This document shows, piece by piece, positions 49,750 to 60,335 of a stretch of DNA of 64,000 nucleotides. This DNA is from Diphasiastrum complanatum (lineage: Eukaryota > Streptophyta > Lycopodiopsida > Lycopodiales > Lycopodiaceae). Under the pieces are notes generated by a model. The model was given only the letters and a program-made list of their open reading frames with translations. It did not search any database and was not told the origin of the DNA. The position numbers were made by a program, and so were the translations under genes. Location of the stretch: the NCBI GenBank assembly GCA_029204225.1, contig MU832011.1, forward strand, positions 27,688 through 91,687. Reading direction: 5' to 3'. The first letter of the stretch is position 1; the number at the start of each line of letters is the position of its first letter.

Positions 49750-49990
49750 GACGGGTCCATTGAGTTTTGAAATTGGAACCTGCGGTCGAGGTTTGAGTGA
49801 GGTGTTTCAGTCGAGATCTGAGTGGGTGCTCCGGTTGAGATCTGAGTGGGTGCTCCGGTCGAGATCTGAGTGGGTGCTTTGATCAAAAATTGAGTGGGTG
49901 CTCCGGTTGAGATCTGAGTGGTGCTTCAGTCGAGATTTAACAGGAGTGCTCCGGTCAAGATTTGACAGGAACCCATCGATTGAGATTAAC
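49750..49990. repeat. Tandem repeats with CGGTYGAGATYTGA core, array 1
   Basis: Seven or eight units of about 26-32 bp combining a CGGTYGAGATYTGA core with GTGGGTGCTC or ACAGGAGTGCTC. They lie beyond the 3' end of GypB pol. Confidence 0.85.
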
Positions 49991-50384
49991 AGAAGCCCTA
50001 TATGGAGGAATGGATCTGTGTGATGCAAGTGAAGAACTTCAGGAGGGAAGATATGATTGTGGCTCAAAGTAGAAGTTCTTATGGGAAAGAAGTATTTCAA
50101 TGAATGATTGTATGCTTAATTGAGAATATTGAGATATCATACAGACAGAAGTGAAATGGGCCTAAAGTGTGATAAATCTTGTCCATATGGTGTAGTCTAT
50201 CATTTGTTTCCCTAGAACATTCATGACAAATGGGTATCTATAGAGAAAAAAAATGCACATAAAGTAAATAAGTACAAGTATGAATTATAAACAAGAAAAG
50301 GATACAAAAATAGGCATGCAAAAAGAGAATAACAAACAAGGAAGAAAAAAAAGATAAATAAAAAATGTAAAATATATACCAGAG

Positions 50385-51412
50385 GAATAGTGTTAAATTG
50401 GGTCAACAAAAAACAACTCCTCGTAATACTGTCGTAGACGACCACCGTTGACAATAGTGTCCACGAGTATTCCGTCCAGTGTTTGCAGCTGGACTGCACC
50501 ATTAGGAAAGACTTTATTGATAACATACGGTCCCTCACTTTAAAATTTCAATTTGTCTAGGTGCTTCTTTGATGTATAAAGAAGCACCTGGTCACCTAAG
50601 TGTAGATCCTTATTGCGTAAGTGACGTTCATGCCAGGCCTTTTGGCGTCGTTTGTTAACCAGTTGTGTGTGGTAAGATATAAGTCCTGTCTCGCATAACT
50701 GGGCTAACGTAAATAGCCTGGTCTTTACTTGTTGTTTGATTGTAGCTTTTTCACAGAGATCTGTAGAAAAAGCTGCCATGACTCTTAGCGAAGGTACTAA
50801 GAATTCTACAGGTATTACCGCCTCTTGACCATACACTAGATGGAATGGGGTAACCCACCCAGTGGCTTTCTTCAGGGTGGTGCGGTAAGCCCATATAGCT
50901 GAAAAATTTTTTGTTTCTTAATCAGAGTGACTGGTTTCAACTATCTTTGTCAATATTTTACATATCGTCTTGTTAGTTGATTCGGCCTGGCCATTACATC
51001 TAGGATAGTATGGTGTACTCTTTCGGTGAACGACAAGGTAATGGCGTAGCAGATTATGAATGACAGCATTTAAAAAATGCGTGCTGCGATCACTAACTAG
51101 CTCTATAGGACAACCAAAACGTGTAATAATATTTTCATAAAGAAAATGCACTACAGTCTTTGTGTTGGCGTCCTTTGCTGCCCGAGCCTCAACCCATTTA
51201 GTGGCGTAATCGGTGGCTATGAGGATATAACAGGCTTTTGTTGCTGGACTGATTGGTCCAACAAAGTCAATTTCCCATTTATGGAAGGCTTCGTCTTCTA
51301 TAATGGGAGTCAGTGGTGTGAAGTCTGCTTTCGTATTTTTCTTGGCTCGTTGACAAACATCACACATTTTAATGATAGCAAATGTGTCTTTAAATAAAGA
51401 TGGCCACCACAA
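50385..51412 (-). pseudogene. pol: GypB integrase
   Basis: Zinc-finger remains appear around 51310-51540. The core at 50918-51412 has CDVCQRAKKNTKADFTPLTP, WEIDFVGPISPATKACYILI (first Asp), DYATKWVEARAAKDANTKTV, ELVSDRSTHFLNAVIHNLLR (second Asp) and YYPRCNGQAESTNKTICKIL (catalytic Glu). 50540-50836 and the text below it carry the C-terminal domain (MYGQEAVIPVEF, HLGDQVLLYT). The D, D and E residues remain, but stops near 50835-50920 and 50540 break the frame. Confidence 0.85.
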
Positions 51413-51846
51413 GCCTGCTCGAAGAATAATCTTAGTTGTTGCTTCAGCAGAGAAGTGGCCGCCACCAATGCCCTCATGAGCCTGAGATATGATAGCTCGT
51501 ATCTCAGATTCATAAGCGCATCATCGGATAATACCGTCAACGTCCCTTTTGTAAAGTTGTCCTGTTATTAACTGAAAGGGCGCTACTTTAAGCAAAAAAA
51601 AATTTTTTTGCAGCCGTATTCAGGCCTTCCTTGAGTCTGCCTGTTGTTAGGAACTGAGTTATCTCCTCAGCCCATAAGAATGTAGCATCAATCTGAAAAT
51701 GACATGCATCAGGAAGATCATCGTTGACTAGTGCAGTTGCTTTTTCAGCATTAGGGGCCGGGAAAGGTGATCTGCCATGAAATGTTGGGTTCCTTTCCGA
51801 ACGACTACGAGGAAATTAAATTCCTCTAGTATCAACAACCATCAAG

Positions 51847-53057
51847 CTATACGACCCATTTTACAAGATTTATTAATAATATATAACAAGGCTTGATGGT
51901 CGGTGTAAATGCAAAGGTCTGGCCTAGTAAATAATGTCTTAGTTGTTGCACAACATAGATTATAGCCAATGCTTCTCTCTCGGTTGTAGTATAGTTTACT
52001 TCAGCAGGCACCAGTTGCCTGCTCAAGAAACGTATTGGGAAGTCTTTGCCATACTCGTCCGGTTGTGCAAGAAGACCTCCAATGGCATACTTACTGGCGT
52101 CAGTATGCGCATGAAACTCTTTCGTGTAATCTGGCGAGCAGAGTATGGGTGCCGTGGTAAGGGCTGTTTTCAACTCCTTAAAGGCTTTAATGCATTCTTC
52201 GGTCCATCCAGGATCTACCACAACTAAATAAACGAGGCGTGCCTTGTCGACATAATCGATTATAAAGATGCGATAATAATTTGTGTGACCGAGGAAGACG
52301 TCAACTTCCTTCACTATTGCATGTAAGGGCATTTCAACTATTACCTTGATTTTTGAAGGGTCGGTAGAAATACCATCCTTTGAAATTATATGTCCGAGTA
52401 CGACCCCATGGGTTACCCATATCTGACATTTATCAAGTTTTAGTGAAATTCCAAATCTACGACAGCGAATGAAGATTTTCTCAAGTGCGTCAAGGTGCGT
52501 AGCAGCTGAGGAATGTACACCCAGATCGTTGAGATAAATCTTGATAATTCGATGTAATAGGTCTTGGAAGGCCAGTTGCATGGCCCTCTAGAACGTTGAA
52601 GGGGCGTTGCTTGAGCCAAAAGGCATGACATTATAAGATTAATCCCATTCTCTGTTGCAAAGGCCGTTTTATGTTTATCTTCAGGGGCTATTTGAACAAG
52701 GAAATAATCGCTGAATCCATCCAAGAAGCTGAAAGCTTCAGCTTCTGCCATTTACTCTAAGATTTGGGTCGCTCAATACAAGGAAAAATGGTCTTTCTTT
52801 GTAACCGCATTAAGGTTTTTTAAATCGACACAGATAGGAAGTTTGTCGTTCTTCTTGGGTACAACCACAATGGGTGATACCCAATCAGTATGTTGAACTT
52901 CATAAATGAAGCTAGCTGCATCCAACAATTTCTTAATATCTTCATCGATTCTCTCGCGATAGACAGAGTTACATCTATAAGGTTTAACCCTAACAGGCTT
53001 AGCGTTGTCTTCTAAAGGAATCTTATGGACCGTTACTTCAGGTGGGATTCCTTTCAT
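51847..53057 (-). pseudogene. pol: GypB reverse transcriptase and RNase H
   Basis: 53057-52773 holds the RT entry (YRCNSVYRERIDEDIKKLLD, SPIVVVPKKNDKLPICVDLK). 52751-52440 continues (FSFLDGFSDYFLVQIAPEDK, then KTAFATENG). In 52581-51847 the active-site box reads IYLNDLGVHS, so one catalytic Asp is Asn. The thumb (GISLKLDKCQIWVTHGVVLG), connection (FLGHTNYYRIFI) and RNase H (FHAHTDASKYAIGGLLAQPD, TTTEREALAIIYVVQQLRHY) follow. Three frames are needed to read it. Confidence 0.87.
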
Positions 53058-53350
53058 TTCTGTATAGTTCCATGCAAATACATCCTTGTATTTTCGAAGT
53101 AAAGTTTTCAGATCAAAAAGTTGTGCTGACGAAAGGTGTGCACCAACATGAACTATTCGATCTATGTCCTCGTCAAGATCTTTAAGGATTAACGGAATTG
53201 TTTTAGCTGGTCCTTCAAAGGAGTGGGAACTTGGTGTAGGTTCCCGGGGTGGCTGTGGTAACTGGATAACAACGTCATCCAGTGTGAAATCTTTAAACTT
53301 TTATGGGAGATCAAAAGGTGGTTCCACAAATTTTTCTGAAACTTTGGGAA

Positions 53351-53902
53351 TCATCTGAGTCGAGTGACTACCGGACGTGAAAGCTTGGTCTGATTGTTTG
53401 GTTTCTGTGTCCTTAGACAAAGCTTAATCGGCTGCTTAAGCTTGTCACACATCTGTTTTTGACGCTCAACTAATTTGGTATCAATAATTTTATTTTTTTG
53501 TAACCGAGGTTTTTGAGAATTTTGAGTGGGCGGTGTTGTTGCCTCACTTATCATGTCGTCATCAATCGTATCCCAGACTTCGTCTGGATACACGTCCCAT
53601 GTGTATACTTTGGGCTTGGGCCTATATGCTTGTGTGTTGGGTACCTTGGATGTCAGTTGGATGTGAGACAACGGTCCTGGTGACTTGATCTCCGGAGGAA
53701 TTGATTTTGGCGGATAACATTGGGCATCTAGATAAAGGAGTACATGTTCATCCGTCATTTCAACATCATCCATGGAAAGAATACCTTCTCCCAAAGCATG
53801 GGCGATAGAGACGCTAGGTTCTCCTGGGCACCAAGCTATAGGAATCGGGTCAATCATCATAAGTGGGATGATACATCTTCTACAACGGTTTCGATACGAC
53901 AT
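53351..53902 (-). pseudogene. GypB linker between protease and RT
   Basis: A 183-codon frame with no recognised motif: rich in Pro, Asp and Thr with a basic C-terminus (KPRLQKNKIIDTKLVERQKQ). Gypsy elements of this kind often carry such a variable linker here. It begins where the protease frame ends. Confidence 0.5.
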
Positions 53903-54477
53903 CAGTTGGAATCAGCACAGTCCACAGTGGCTAGTGCTTGACCCCAATTTATTCTGTCCGTGGATCTTGTATTGTGGTCTTTTGGTTGGATCAGGACACT
54001 TTCTGATTCATCATAAGTTGTTGATGACCAATCATCATATACTTTAGCGGGCTTGACATGGCCAGTTGAGTCAACAATGACTCGTTTGTCGTGATTGCCA
54101 AAGGTGATTTTGCTATGTTTCCAATCTTGGACAACACCTGCCATCTGGGGCCAGGGTGTACCAAGAAGGAGTTTATAAGTATTTGCATCTTCTGGTAAGT
54201 CTAAGATGACACAATTGATTACAAATTTGACACCTGCTATTCGAACATTAATATTTGATAAATGACCAGCAGAATCTGTAACTCCTTGATCAGCCATGCG
54301 AAGTTTGTATCGTGGTCGATCGAGGGTATGGAAGCCCCATGACTTTGCCAATGACAAAGCCATTATATTTACGTCTGATCCGCTATCAAGGATAGCGGAT
54401 ACTGCGGGATAGTCTTTATAGGACAGAGGTAAGGTGATGCTAGTCCCCTTAGCAACACCTATATTAAGCAGACTCAT
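53902..54477 (-). CDS. pro: GypB aspartic protease region
   Basis: AVSAILDSGSDVNIMALSLA carries the D-S-G active site (about residues 26-45 of a 191-codon frame), and YKLLLGTPWPQMAGVVQDWK the second half with the I/L-L-G block. The frame is open and continuous but is bounded by stops on both sides, so it survives only as a polyprotein piece. Confidence 0.8.
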   Translation of the reverse strand: MSLLNIGVAKGTSITLPLSYKDYPAVSAILDSGSDVNIMALSLAKSWGFHTLDRPRYKLRMADQGVTDSAGHLSNINVRIAGVKFVINCVILDLPEDANTYKLLLGTPWPQMAGVVQDWKHSKITFGNHDKRVIVDSTGHVKPAKVYDDWSSTTYDESESVLIQPKDHNTRSTDRINWGQALATVDCADSN

Positions 54478-54504
54478 AGGAATCTGGGGAATTTCAGAAA
54501 TCTC

Positions 54505-55352
54505 TTAAGTTTTTCGCTGGTCGTCAGGAATAGTAGGCAAACTCTTTCGTGAGTTTCTCCATCTGTTGCTGGTGTTGCTGGTGTTGCTGGTTAAGCAACT
54601 CCATTTGTGTTTTCCATAACTATTCTCGTGTTTCTTCATTTGGTCGAGCATCTTGGACAACACAATGTGCTCTCCGTTCACGTGGCTCATTGACATCTGA
54701 TCTCTCATCTTCTTCTCGAATGGCATCAGACATGGCTTGTTTCAATGATGTGTATTCATCATTGGAGCGAAGTTCACGTCGTATCCATCGTGGGAGTCCA
54801 ATGAGGAGCCAAATGATGAGCATTGATTCAGTTGGTTGTTCTTGTACCTGACTTTTTAATCTTTTTAATCTTTCTATGTAGTCACGTACTTTCTCATCTT
54901 TTGTCATTTTGATGTTACTCAGCTTGACAAAAGGACTTTCGATCAAACAAAACGGCTTGAATATTTTGATAAATACTTCCTTCAAGAGCGACCAGTCTCG
55001 TTTATCTTTACGATCAAGGTTCAAAAACCATTCTCGTGCTCAATCGATCATGGTCATCGCGAAGAGCTGAACCATGGCTTCTGGTGATGCCTTGCCATAG
55101 ACAACCCATGCGTTCTCAAAGACTTGAAGAAATCTTTGAGGGCCAGTTTTGCCATCGTACTTAGGTAAATCTAACTTGGGAGTACGTTTTTTCAGTACGC
55201 GGAACATTATTTGCAAAATCTCCGTTTAAGTGAGCTCGTGCATGTGAAGATTCTGCAACATGAAAGTGTGGGCGATCATATGGAGCTTCAAAACGCATGG
55301 GTTCCCATATGTCAAATGGGTTGGTTGATGGCTCTTGGACTTGGGATTTCAT
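54505..55352 (-). pseudogene. gag: GypB Gag fragment
   Basis: 54620-55024 matches the gypsy capsid pattern: WSLLKEVFIKIFKPF, then KDEKVRDYIERLKRL and LIIWLLIGLPRWIRREL (the usual F-x-x-GL-P region), and an acidic/basic tail. 55161-55352 is an upstream portion in another frame. No zinc knuckle is seen, and a (GTTGCTG)-like repeat near 54560-54595 disturbs the C-terminus. Confidence 0.65.
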
Positions 55353-55689
55353 CCTAGAATATCTATTGAATCAAGGCTTTTCGATAGATGGAGAGACCAT
55401 CTCCGGTGGATAGTCCTCTGTGGAATTCGGATCGTAAGGACGATCCATAACAAATCTAGAGTACCTTAGGATTGGGCAAGTAGGCCTCTTGAACTCTTTA
55501 GTAACTTGACTATTTTTTTTTTTTTGGTAAAATAGTCAGAGATGAATAATATGGTGGTGTCCAAATTTCACAGTTGTTTTGTTTTTTGGTGTTAGGGTTT
55601 TGCAATAAATTTGGAAAGAACTGTGGTATTTGGCAAACACTGAGACCTAGTCAAATAATAAAGTAGACTTTGTTTTGAAGTTGACTTGG

Positions 55690-56260
55690 TTCAGGTTGGA
55701 AGTCAAAACTCTCGGTTGAGAGTTGATAGAAAATCCTCGGTTGAGAATTGATAGAAAGGTCCGGTCGAGATCCGGTCGAGATCTGATAGAAAGCTTCGGT
55801 TGAGATCTGAGAGAAAGCCTCCGGTCAAGATTTGACAGGATGTCTCCAGTCGAGATCTGACAAGATGTCTCTGGTCGAGATTTGACAAGATGTCTCCGGT
55901 CGAGATCAGATAGAAGGCTTCGGTCAAGATTTGATAGAATGGTTTCGGTTGATATCAGGACGGAAGGCTCCGATCGAGATTGAACAGAAAGCCTCCAATT
56001 GAGATTTGATAGGAAGCTTCGGTCGAGATTTGAGAGAAAGCTTCCGGTTGAGATCTTACAAGGTGCCTCCGGTTGAGATTTGATACAACGCCTTTGGTCG
56101 AGATGTAACTGAAAGGCACCGATTGAGATGCGACAGAAGGTCTATGGTCGAGATGTCAACTGAAAGGCTCGGTTGAGATCTGATCGATGAGCATCGGTTG
56201 AGGTTTAACTAAGGACTTGGCAGGATTTTTAAGTAGTGACTCGGTTGAGAGTTGGTGTGT
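55690..56260. repeat. Tandem repeats with CGGTYGAGATYTGA core, array 2 (GypB leader)
   Basis: About eighteen units of roughly 28-33 bp, each a CGGTYGAGATYTGA core plus an AGAAAGCNTC or CAAGATGTCTC spacer. Same core as array 1 at 49750-49990. Frames through it are not genes. Confidence 0.9.
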
Positions 56261-56451
56261 AGCGGTTTGGTCCAGACGAGAGTCGTGGAGTCCGACTAAA
56301 TAAGGAGCGTGAAGCCTCGGTAAAAAACGGAGCTGTACATCAGTCACGACCAAAGTGACGAGCTCGACAAGGATGCGTGTGGGAGACTTCATAGAGATGG
56401 TTTGGCAGCACAGATCGGAAAGGTTTGACATTGGTAAGTGTCTGTGTAGCT

Positions 56452-56468
56452 GTGGAAATGGCGCCAAA
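56452..56468 (-). other. GypB primer-binding site
   Basis: Reverse complement of GTGGAAATGGCGCCAAA, i.e. TGGCGCCATTTCCAC on the minus strand, directly beside the LTR end after two bases. TGGCGCC starts are known for several plant gypsy lineages. Confidence 0.6.
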
Positions 56469-57642
56469 TGTTCACATATTTCTGCCGAATCTGTGAACAT
56501 GGTTTTTTACTTACATCTACTTCTTTTGTTCTTTGTTACTTCAGGTAGTTACCGCTCTGGAAACCGAGTGTTTCTGCTTGTTTCCAGAAGCCAGTTCTTT
56601 ACAGTTAGTCCTCTTGTTTAGAACGGTTTCCAAGCAAAAGTATTTCTCAGTTGCAACGTGTATTCCCAGCTTGTCAGTGGGATGAAACGGTTACGTTCAC
56701 TCAGCTACATGCACTTACAAGCCATGCAACCAACTCCTCGCTCAAGCATAGATCAACGTTCTGGACAGAGAGCAAATCTACAATCTATCTACCAATATCT
56801 TAGGAAATCAATAAATAATGCAATAACAAGATTAAGCTACTCAACAAGAAACAAGAGAATGGAAACTAACTTCCTAGCAACATTCTAGCAGCCCAAGAAT
56901 CAAGAAACACCCATTTTTTGATGCTTGGAATACCCAAGAATGATCAAGGACAGGATTGTTAGTAGAAATGCGAGATCAAATCAGCAATCTCAGCCTATAT
57001 AGTTTACCTGCATGCTGAAACTACAAAATCAAGAAACAAGAAACTTAATCCACATCTACATTCCACAAAGCAAGAAGGTAAATAAGAAATCTAATTAATC
57101 CACAATCACATAAAGAAATCAGAACATGCTCATAGGAATCTCACTCAAGAAGATAGCCATGAACAAGGAGCTTCTCAATTGCCAAGAACTCGTGGAAGAT
57201 CTTCTTTATTCAATCAAGAGAAATGACAATACAATCAAAAGCTCCCTCACAAGAGAGAGAGATCCTTAAATAAGCAAGAGGGCTGCCCATTTGGAGCCCA
57301 AGTGGCAATTCCACTAATTTAGAAATTACATGTGGAAATAGCCCTTCCACTAGAGTTCACCATCAAAAGGTGGCTCACTCTAAATTATTTAAGGGGTTCT
57401 ACACTTATTTACATTGCCTAGGAAACATTACTAGCTCCTACATGGTCGTTCCTTCTCTGGGATACACCATGTAGGCTCACATAGAAAATAACTGTCATCT
57501 TAGCTAGTAATCCTTGGCTCTCATGCTCGGCTCTCAGATTCTTCTGCTCTCCTCCTTCTGAGACCTCCTCGGTCATGGGTGAGAGATACTCTGTGTCTTC
57601 AGCTTGGCTCGACATCTGGGGATTCTCTGGAATCTGCTAACA
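56469..57642 (-). repeat. GypB 5' LTR, about 1.17 kb
   Basis: The plus strand starts TGTTCACATATTTC beside the primer site and ends GGAATCTGCTAACA, so on the minus strand it runs TGTTAGCAG to TGTGAACA. The right edge is set where CACTA-like coding text stops. The first 31 bases form an inverted repeat (TGTTCACA / TGTGAACA). Confidence 0.65.
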
Positions 57643-58136
57643 TCGGACCATTGCAAATAACTTTGAACCATTTGACATCAAATATGAAAAAGTTGAATTG
57701 CTTAAATCCAACTTCAAGGATGTCATTGATTGTCCCACAATAATTGAGTTGAGAAGAGAGTAAATGGTGTCAGTCGTGCTTTTGACTCTCTTGGATAAAA
57801 TTTTCCATGCTCCATACAAAAATGTCGTCCATGCGTCCACAATGCATTGTATTTTTTTTGTACTGAACGAGAAAGAACAAAATGTGTTAGGGAAATAACA
57901 AATATTGATTGATGACTTCATGTTTCAAGCTATATTACCATAAATGTTGTGCGATATCAAGAAAATTATACATAGAAATAGTTAAACATGTGAATGATGT
58001 ACATAGCTTACATGAAAATCGCACCCCCTTGCAAATTCCCACTCTCTCTCAGTTATTTCCTTGTTGTTTGTCGTGGCTTCTCTAAGGACATCACGTAGTC
58101 AATCAAGTGTCATGTCCTTGGGTAGAAGGGTGAGGT
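57643..58136 (-). pseudogene. Probable CACTA (En/Spm) transposase-gene remnant
   Basis: On the minus strand about 58137-58014 reads REWEFARGCDFH up to GTAAGC; after an AT-rich intron-like gap ending TTTCTCGTTCAG (about 57866) it continues YKKNTMHCGRMDDIFVW, a TGA, then NYCGTINDILEVGFKQFNFF and IFDVKWFKVI. The last passage resembles the domain of unknown function (DUF4216) common in plant CACTA elements, where a YYG-x-IxDIxE start and an LFKCDW-type end are typical. It is cut by GypB at 57643 and by CopD at 58137. A search would be needed to confirm the family. Confidence 0.5.
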
Positions 58137-58789
58137 TGTGAAAAACTCAGATCCAAAAGATGCTAAAGTTTCATAAAGATCTTGGCCATGGAAGTTATGC
58201 ACATCTAGATTGAAAAAATGATAGAAATTGTGATGTTAAGCATACTAAACATCAACTAAACATCAAAATCTGATCATAAGCTTCCACAAACAGAAACTTG
58301 CTGTCCCTGTCCGTACTTCAGAGCCTACAACCTGCATTTCACACGTGTGAAGCCATAGCAACAAAGAAATCACAATTCTAGTGGCTAGAATGCAAGATAT
58401 GAACAAAAAAGTGAGAGAGAAGAAGATGGACCTTCAAAGAGCATAACATTCATTCAATAGAATGAAAATGAGATGTGTACATACTCGTGGAGATGGCTAT
58501 TTATAGCAGCCATAGTGCCTCTTGGCCACTTGTCTTATGATAGGCTAAAATTGGGGTCCAATAGGATTCACCCATATACCTAGAAATTTGGTCAAATAGG
58601 AATGCACCAAATTATGAGCCAATAGAAGAGCTCCACACTCGACCTCCTCTAATTAATGTGACCTCAAAAGTAGTGTACACATACTTTGGGCCTCTACATA
58701 CATGTATGAACCTATCGCTAACTTTTATTTGGCCATAGGCCTACAAAATCTCAAGTTAGGAAAATACTACTAGTTGACAATTTTTCACA
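58137..58789 (-). repeat. CopD 3' LTR
   Basis: TGTGAAAA...TTTTTCACA ends. Contains the reversed TATA box CTATAAATAG at 58497-58506 and the palindrome TTCACACGTGTGAA at 58338-58351. Confidence 0.95.
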
Positions 58790-60335
58790 CTCCCTCTTCA
58801 ACTAGTTTTAGCATAGATTTAGAAAGTACACCAAGACTTGTTCTATGCTTGAAAAATAAGTCCTTTCCCAATGCTTTGGTAAAGATATCAGCCACACATT
58901 CCTTTGATGGGACATGTTCAAGCTTGATCTCTTTTGCCAACACTTGTTCTCTCACAAAATGGTAAGCCACCTCGATATGTTTGCTCCTTGCATGGAAAAC
59001 CGGATTGCTTGCTAGACTTTGGGCTGAAAGGTTGTCACAAAAGATGATTGGACTCTCTGAAAAATCCAGCAAATGAAGCTCCATAATCATCCTCTTGATC
59101 CACACCATCTCCTTTGTGCATGATGTCAAAGCTTTGTACTCGGCCTCACTAGAAGAAAGTGATATAGTTGCTTGTTTCTTCGACATCCATGAGATAGCTC
59201 CATCACCTATGAAAATAGCATGTGCATTTATGGATTTTCTATCCATAAGGTCTCCTGCAAAATCTGAATCTGAAAAACCAAATAAGTTAGGTGATGAGCC
59301 TCTATAAACAATGCCAAAATCTTTTGTTCCCGAGATGTATCTCAAGATCCTCTTTCCTAGTTTCCAATGTTCTATGCTAGGATCTTGCATGAATTGGCTT
59401 AATCTACCAACACAATAAGATAAATCAGGTCTTGTGATGGTTAGATATATAAGAGAACCTATTAGCTTCCTATAGAGAGTAATGTCCTCGAAGGATCTTT
59501 CATTACCTCTTATAGTTAGCTTTACATGTGATTCCATAGGTGTATCAATAGGATTTGCATCTACCATATGAAATCTATTGAGAATAGAAATAGCATACTT
59601 CTCTTGTGAAATAAAAGTGATTTGAGAAGTTCTAATTACTTCTATTCCTAAGATATAGCTCAAAAGACCAAGATCATGCACTTCAAATTCCTTTTTTAGT
59701 GCTTTCTTGATATCTTCTATATCTTCCTTGTTCCCTCCACTTAAAATAATGTCATCCACATAAATTAGAAGGATTGTAACATCATTAGCACTAATTCTAA
59801 AGTAAAGTGAATGATCATACTCACTCATAGTGAAGTTTTGAGAAAGTAGAAAAGAGTTAAGCCTAGCATACCAACTCCTTGGTGCTTGCTTAAGACCATA
59901 CAAACTTTTTTGTAGAAAACACACATGATTAGGCTTGCTATGAGAAACATAGCTCTCGGGTTGCTCCATGTAGACTTCCTCTTCAAGATCACCATTCAAG
60001 AAAGCATTAGAAATGTCTAATTGCCAAAGATCCCATCCATAAAGAGTTGCAAGGGAAATGATTACTCTTATGCTCACCATCTTTGCCACGGGTGCAAAGG
60101 TTTCCTCATAGTCAATGCCATGCTCTTGAGCATAACCTTTAGCCACCAACCTTGCCTTCAACTTGTTGATAGATCCATCTTGATTTGTCTTTACCTTGAA
60201 GATCCATTTGCATCCAATTGCACTTTTGCCCTTTGGAAGCTCCACCAATCTCCATGTGTTGTTCTTCATAAGTGCTTCAAACTCAAGATCCATTGCTTGG
60301 ATCCATTCCTCTTCTTGCCTTGCTTCATTACACAT
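58785..60335 (-). CDS. pol: CopD reverse transcriptase and RNase H, 516 codons
   Basis: An intact frame covers the whole RT (NNTWRLVELPKGKSAIGCKW; LDISNAFLNGDLEEEVYMEQ; active site LLIYVDDIILSGG), the hinge (GSLIYLTITRPDLSYCVGRL) and RNase H (FSDSDFAGDLMDRKSINAHA; SSSEAEYKAL; DNLSAQSLASNPVFHARSKH). All expected acidic residues are present. The first Met is fortuitous: true translation would enter from the integrase frame. The last codons (LVEEGV) lie in the polypurine tract, and the stop codon is made by the first bases of the LTR (GTG TGA). It copies element RNA to DNA in virus-like particles. Confidence 0.93.
   Translation of the reverse strand: MCNEARQEEEWIQAMDLEFEALMKNNTWRLVELPKGKSAIGCKWIFKVKTNQDGSINKLKARLVAKGYAQEHGIDYEETFAPVAKMVSIRVIISLATLYGWDLWQLDISNAFLNGDLEEEVYMEQPESYVSHSKPNHVCFLQKSLYGLKQAPRSWYARLNSFLLSQNFTMSEYDHSLYFRISANDVTILLIYVDDIILSGGNKEDIEDIKKALKKEFEVHDLGLLSYILGIEVIRTSQITFISQEKYAISILNRFHMVDANPIDTPMESHVKLTIRGNERSFEDITLYRKLIGSLIYLTITRPDLSYCVGRLSQFMQDPSIEHWKLGKRILRYISGTKDFGIVYRGSSPNLFGFSDSDFAGDLMDRKSINAHAIFIGDGAISWMSKKQATISLSSSEAEYKALTSCTKEMVWIKRMIMELHLLDFSESPIIFCDNLSAQSLASNPVFHARSKHIEVAYHFVREQVLAKEIKLEHVPSKECVADIFTKALGKDLFFKHRTSLGVLSKSMLKLVEEGV

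Larger units (their letters stand above)
50385..57642 (-). mobile_element. GypB: Ty3/gypsy retrotransposon, minus strand, 3' LTR not found
   Basis: From high to low coordinates: a 5' LTR of about 1.17 kb (56469-57642), a reversed primer site (TGGCGCCATTTCC read on the minus strand), a leader filled with short tandem repeats, then gag, protease, RT, RNase H and integrase. The coding part ends near 50385 with GPYVINKVFPNGAVQLQTLD and VNGGRLRQYYEELF. All genes are frame-broken. No copy of the LTR lies below 50 kb, so the 3' end has been lost or replaced. Confidence 0.8.

Noticed and set aside
49807-50100. 97-codon minus-strand frame with STHSDLNR-type repeats
   Set aside because: Translation of the CGGTYGAGATYTGA tandem array, not a protein repeat under selection as far as can be seen.
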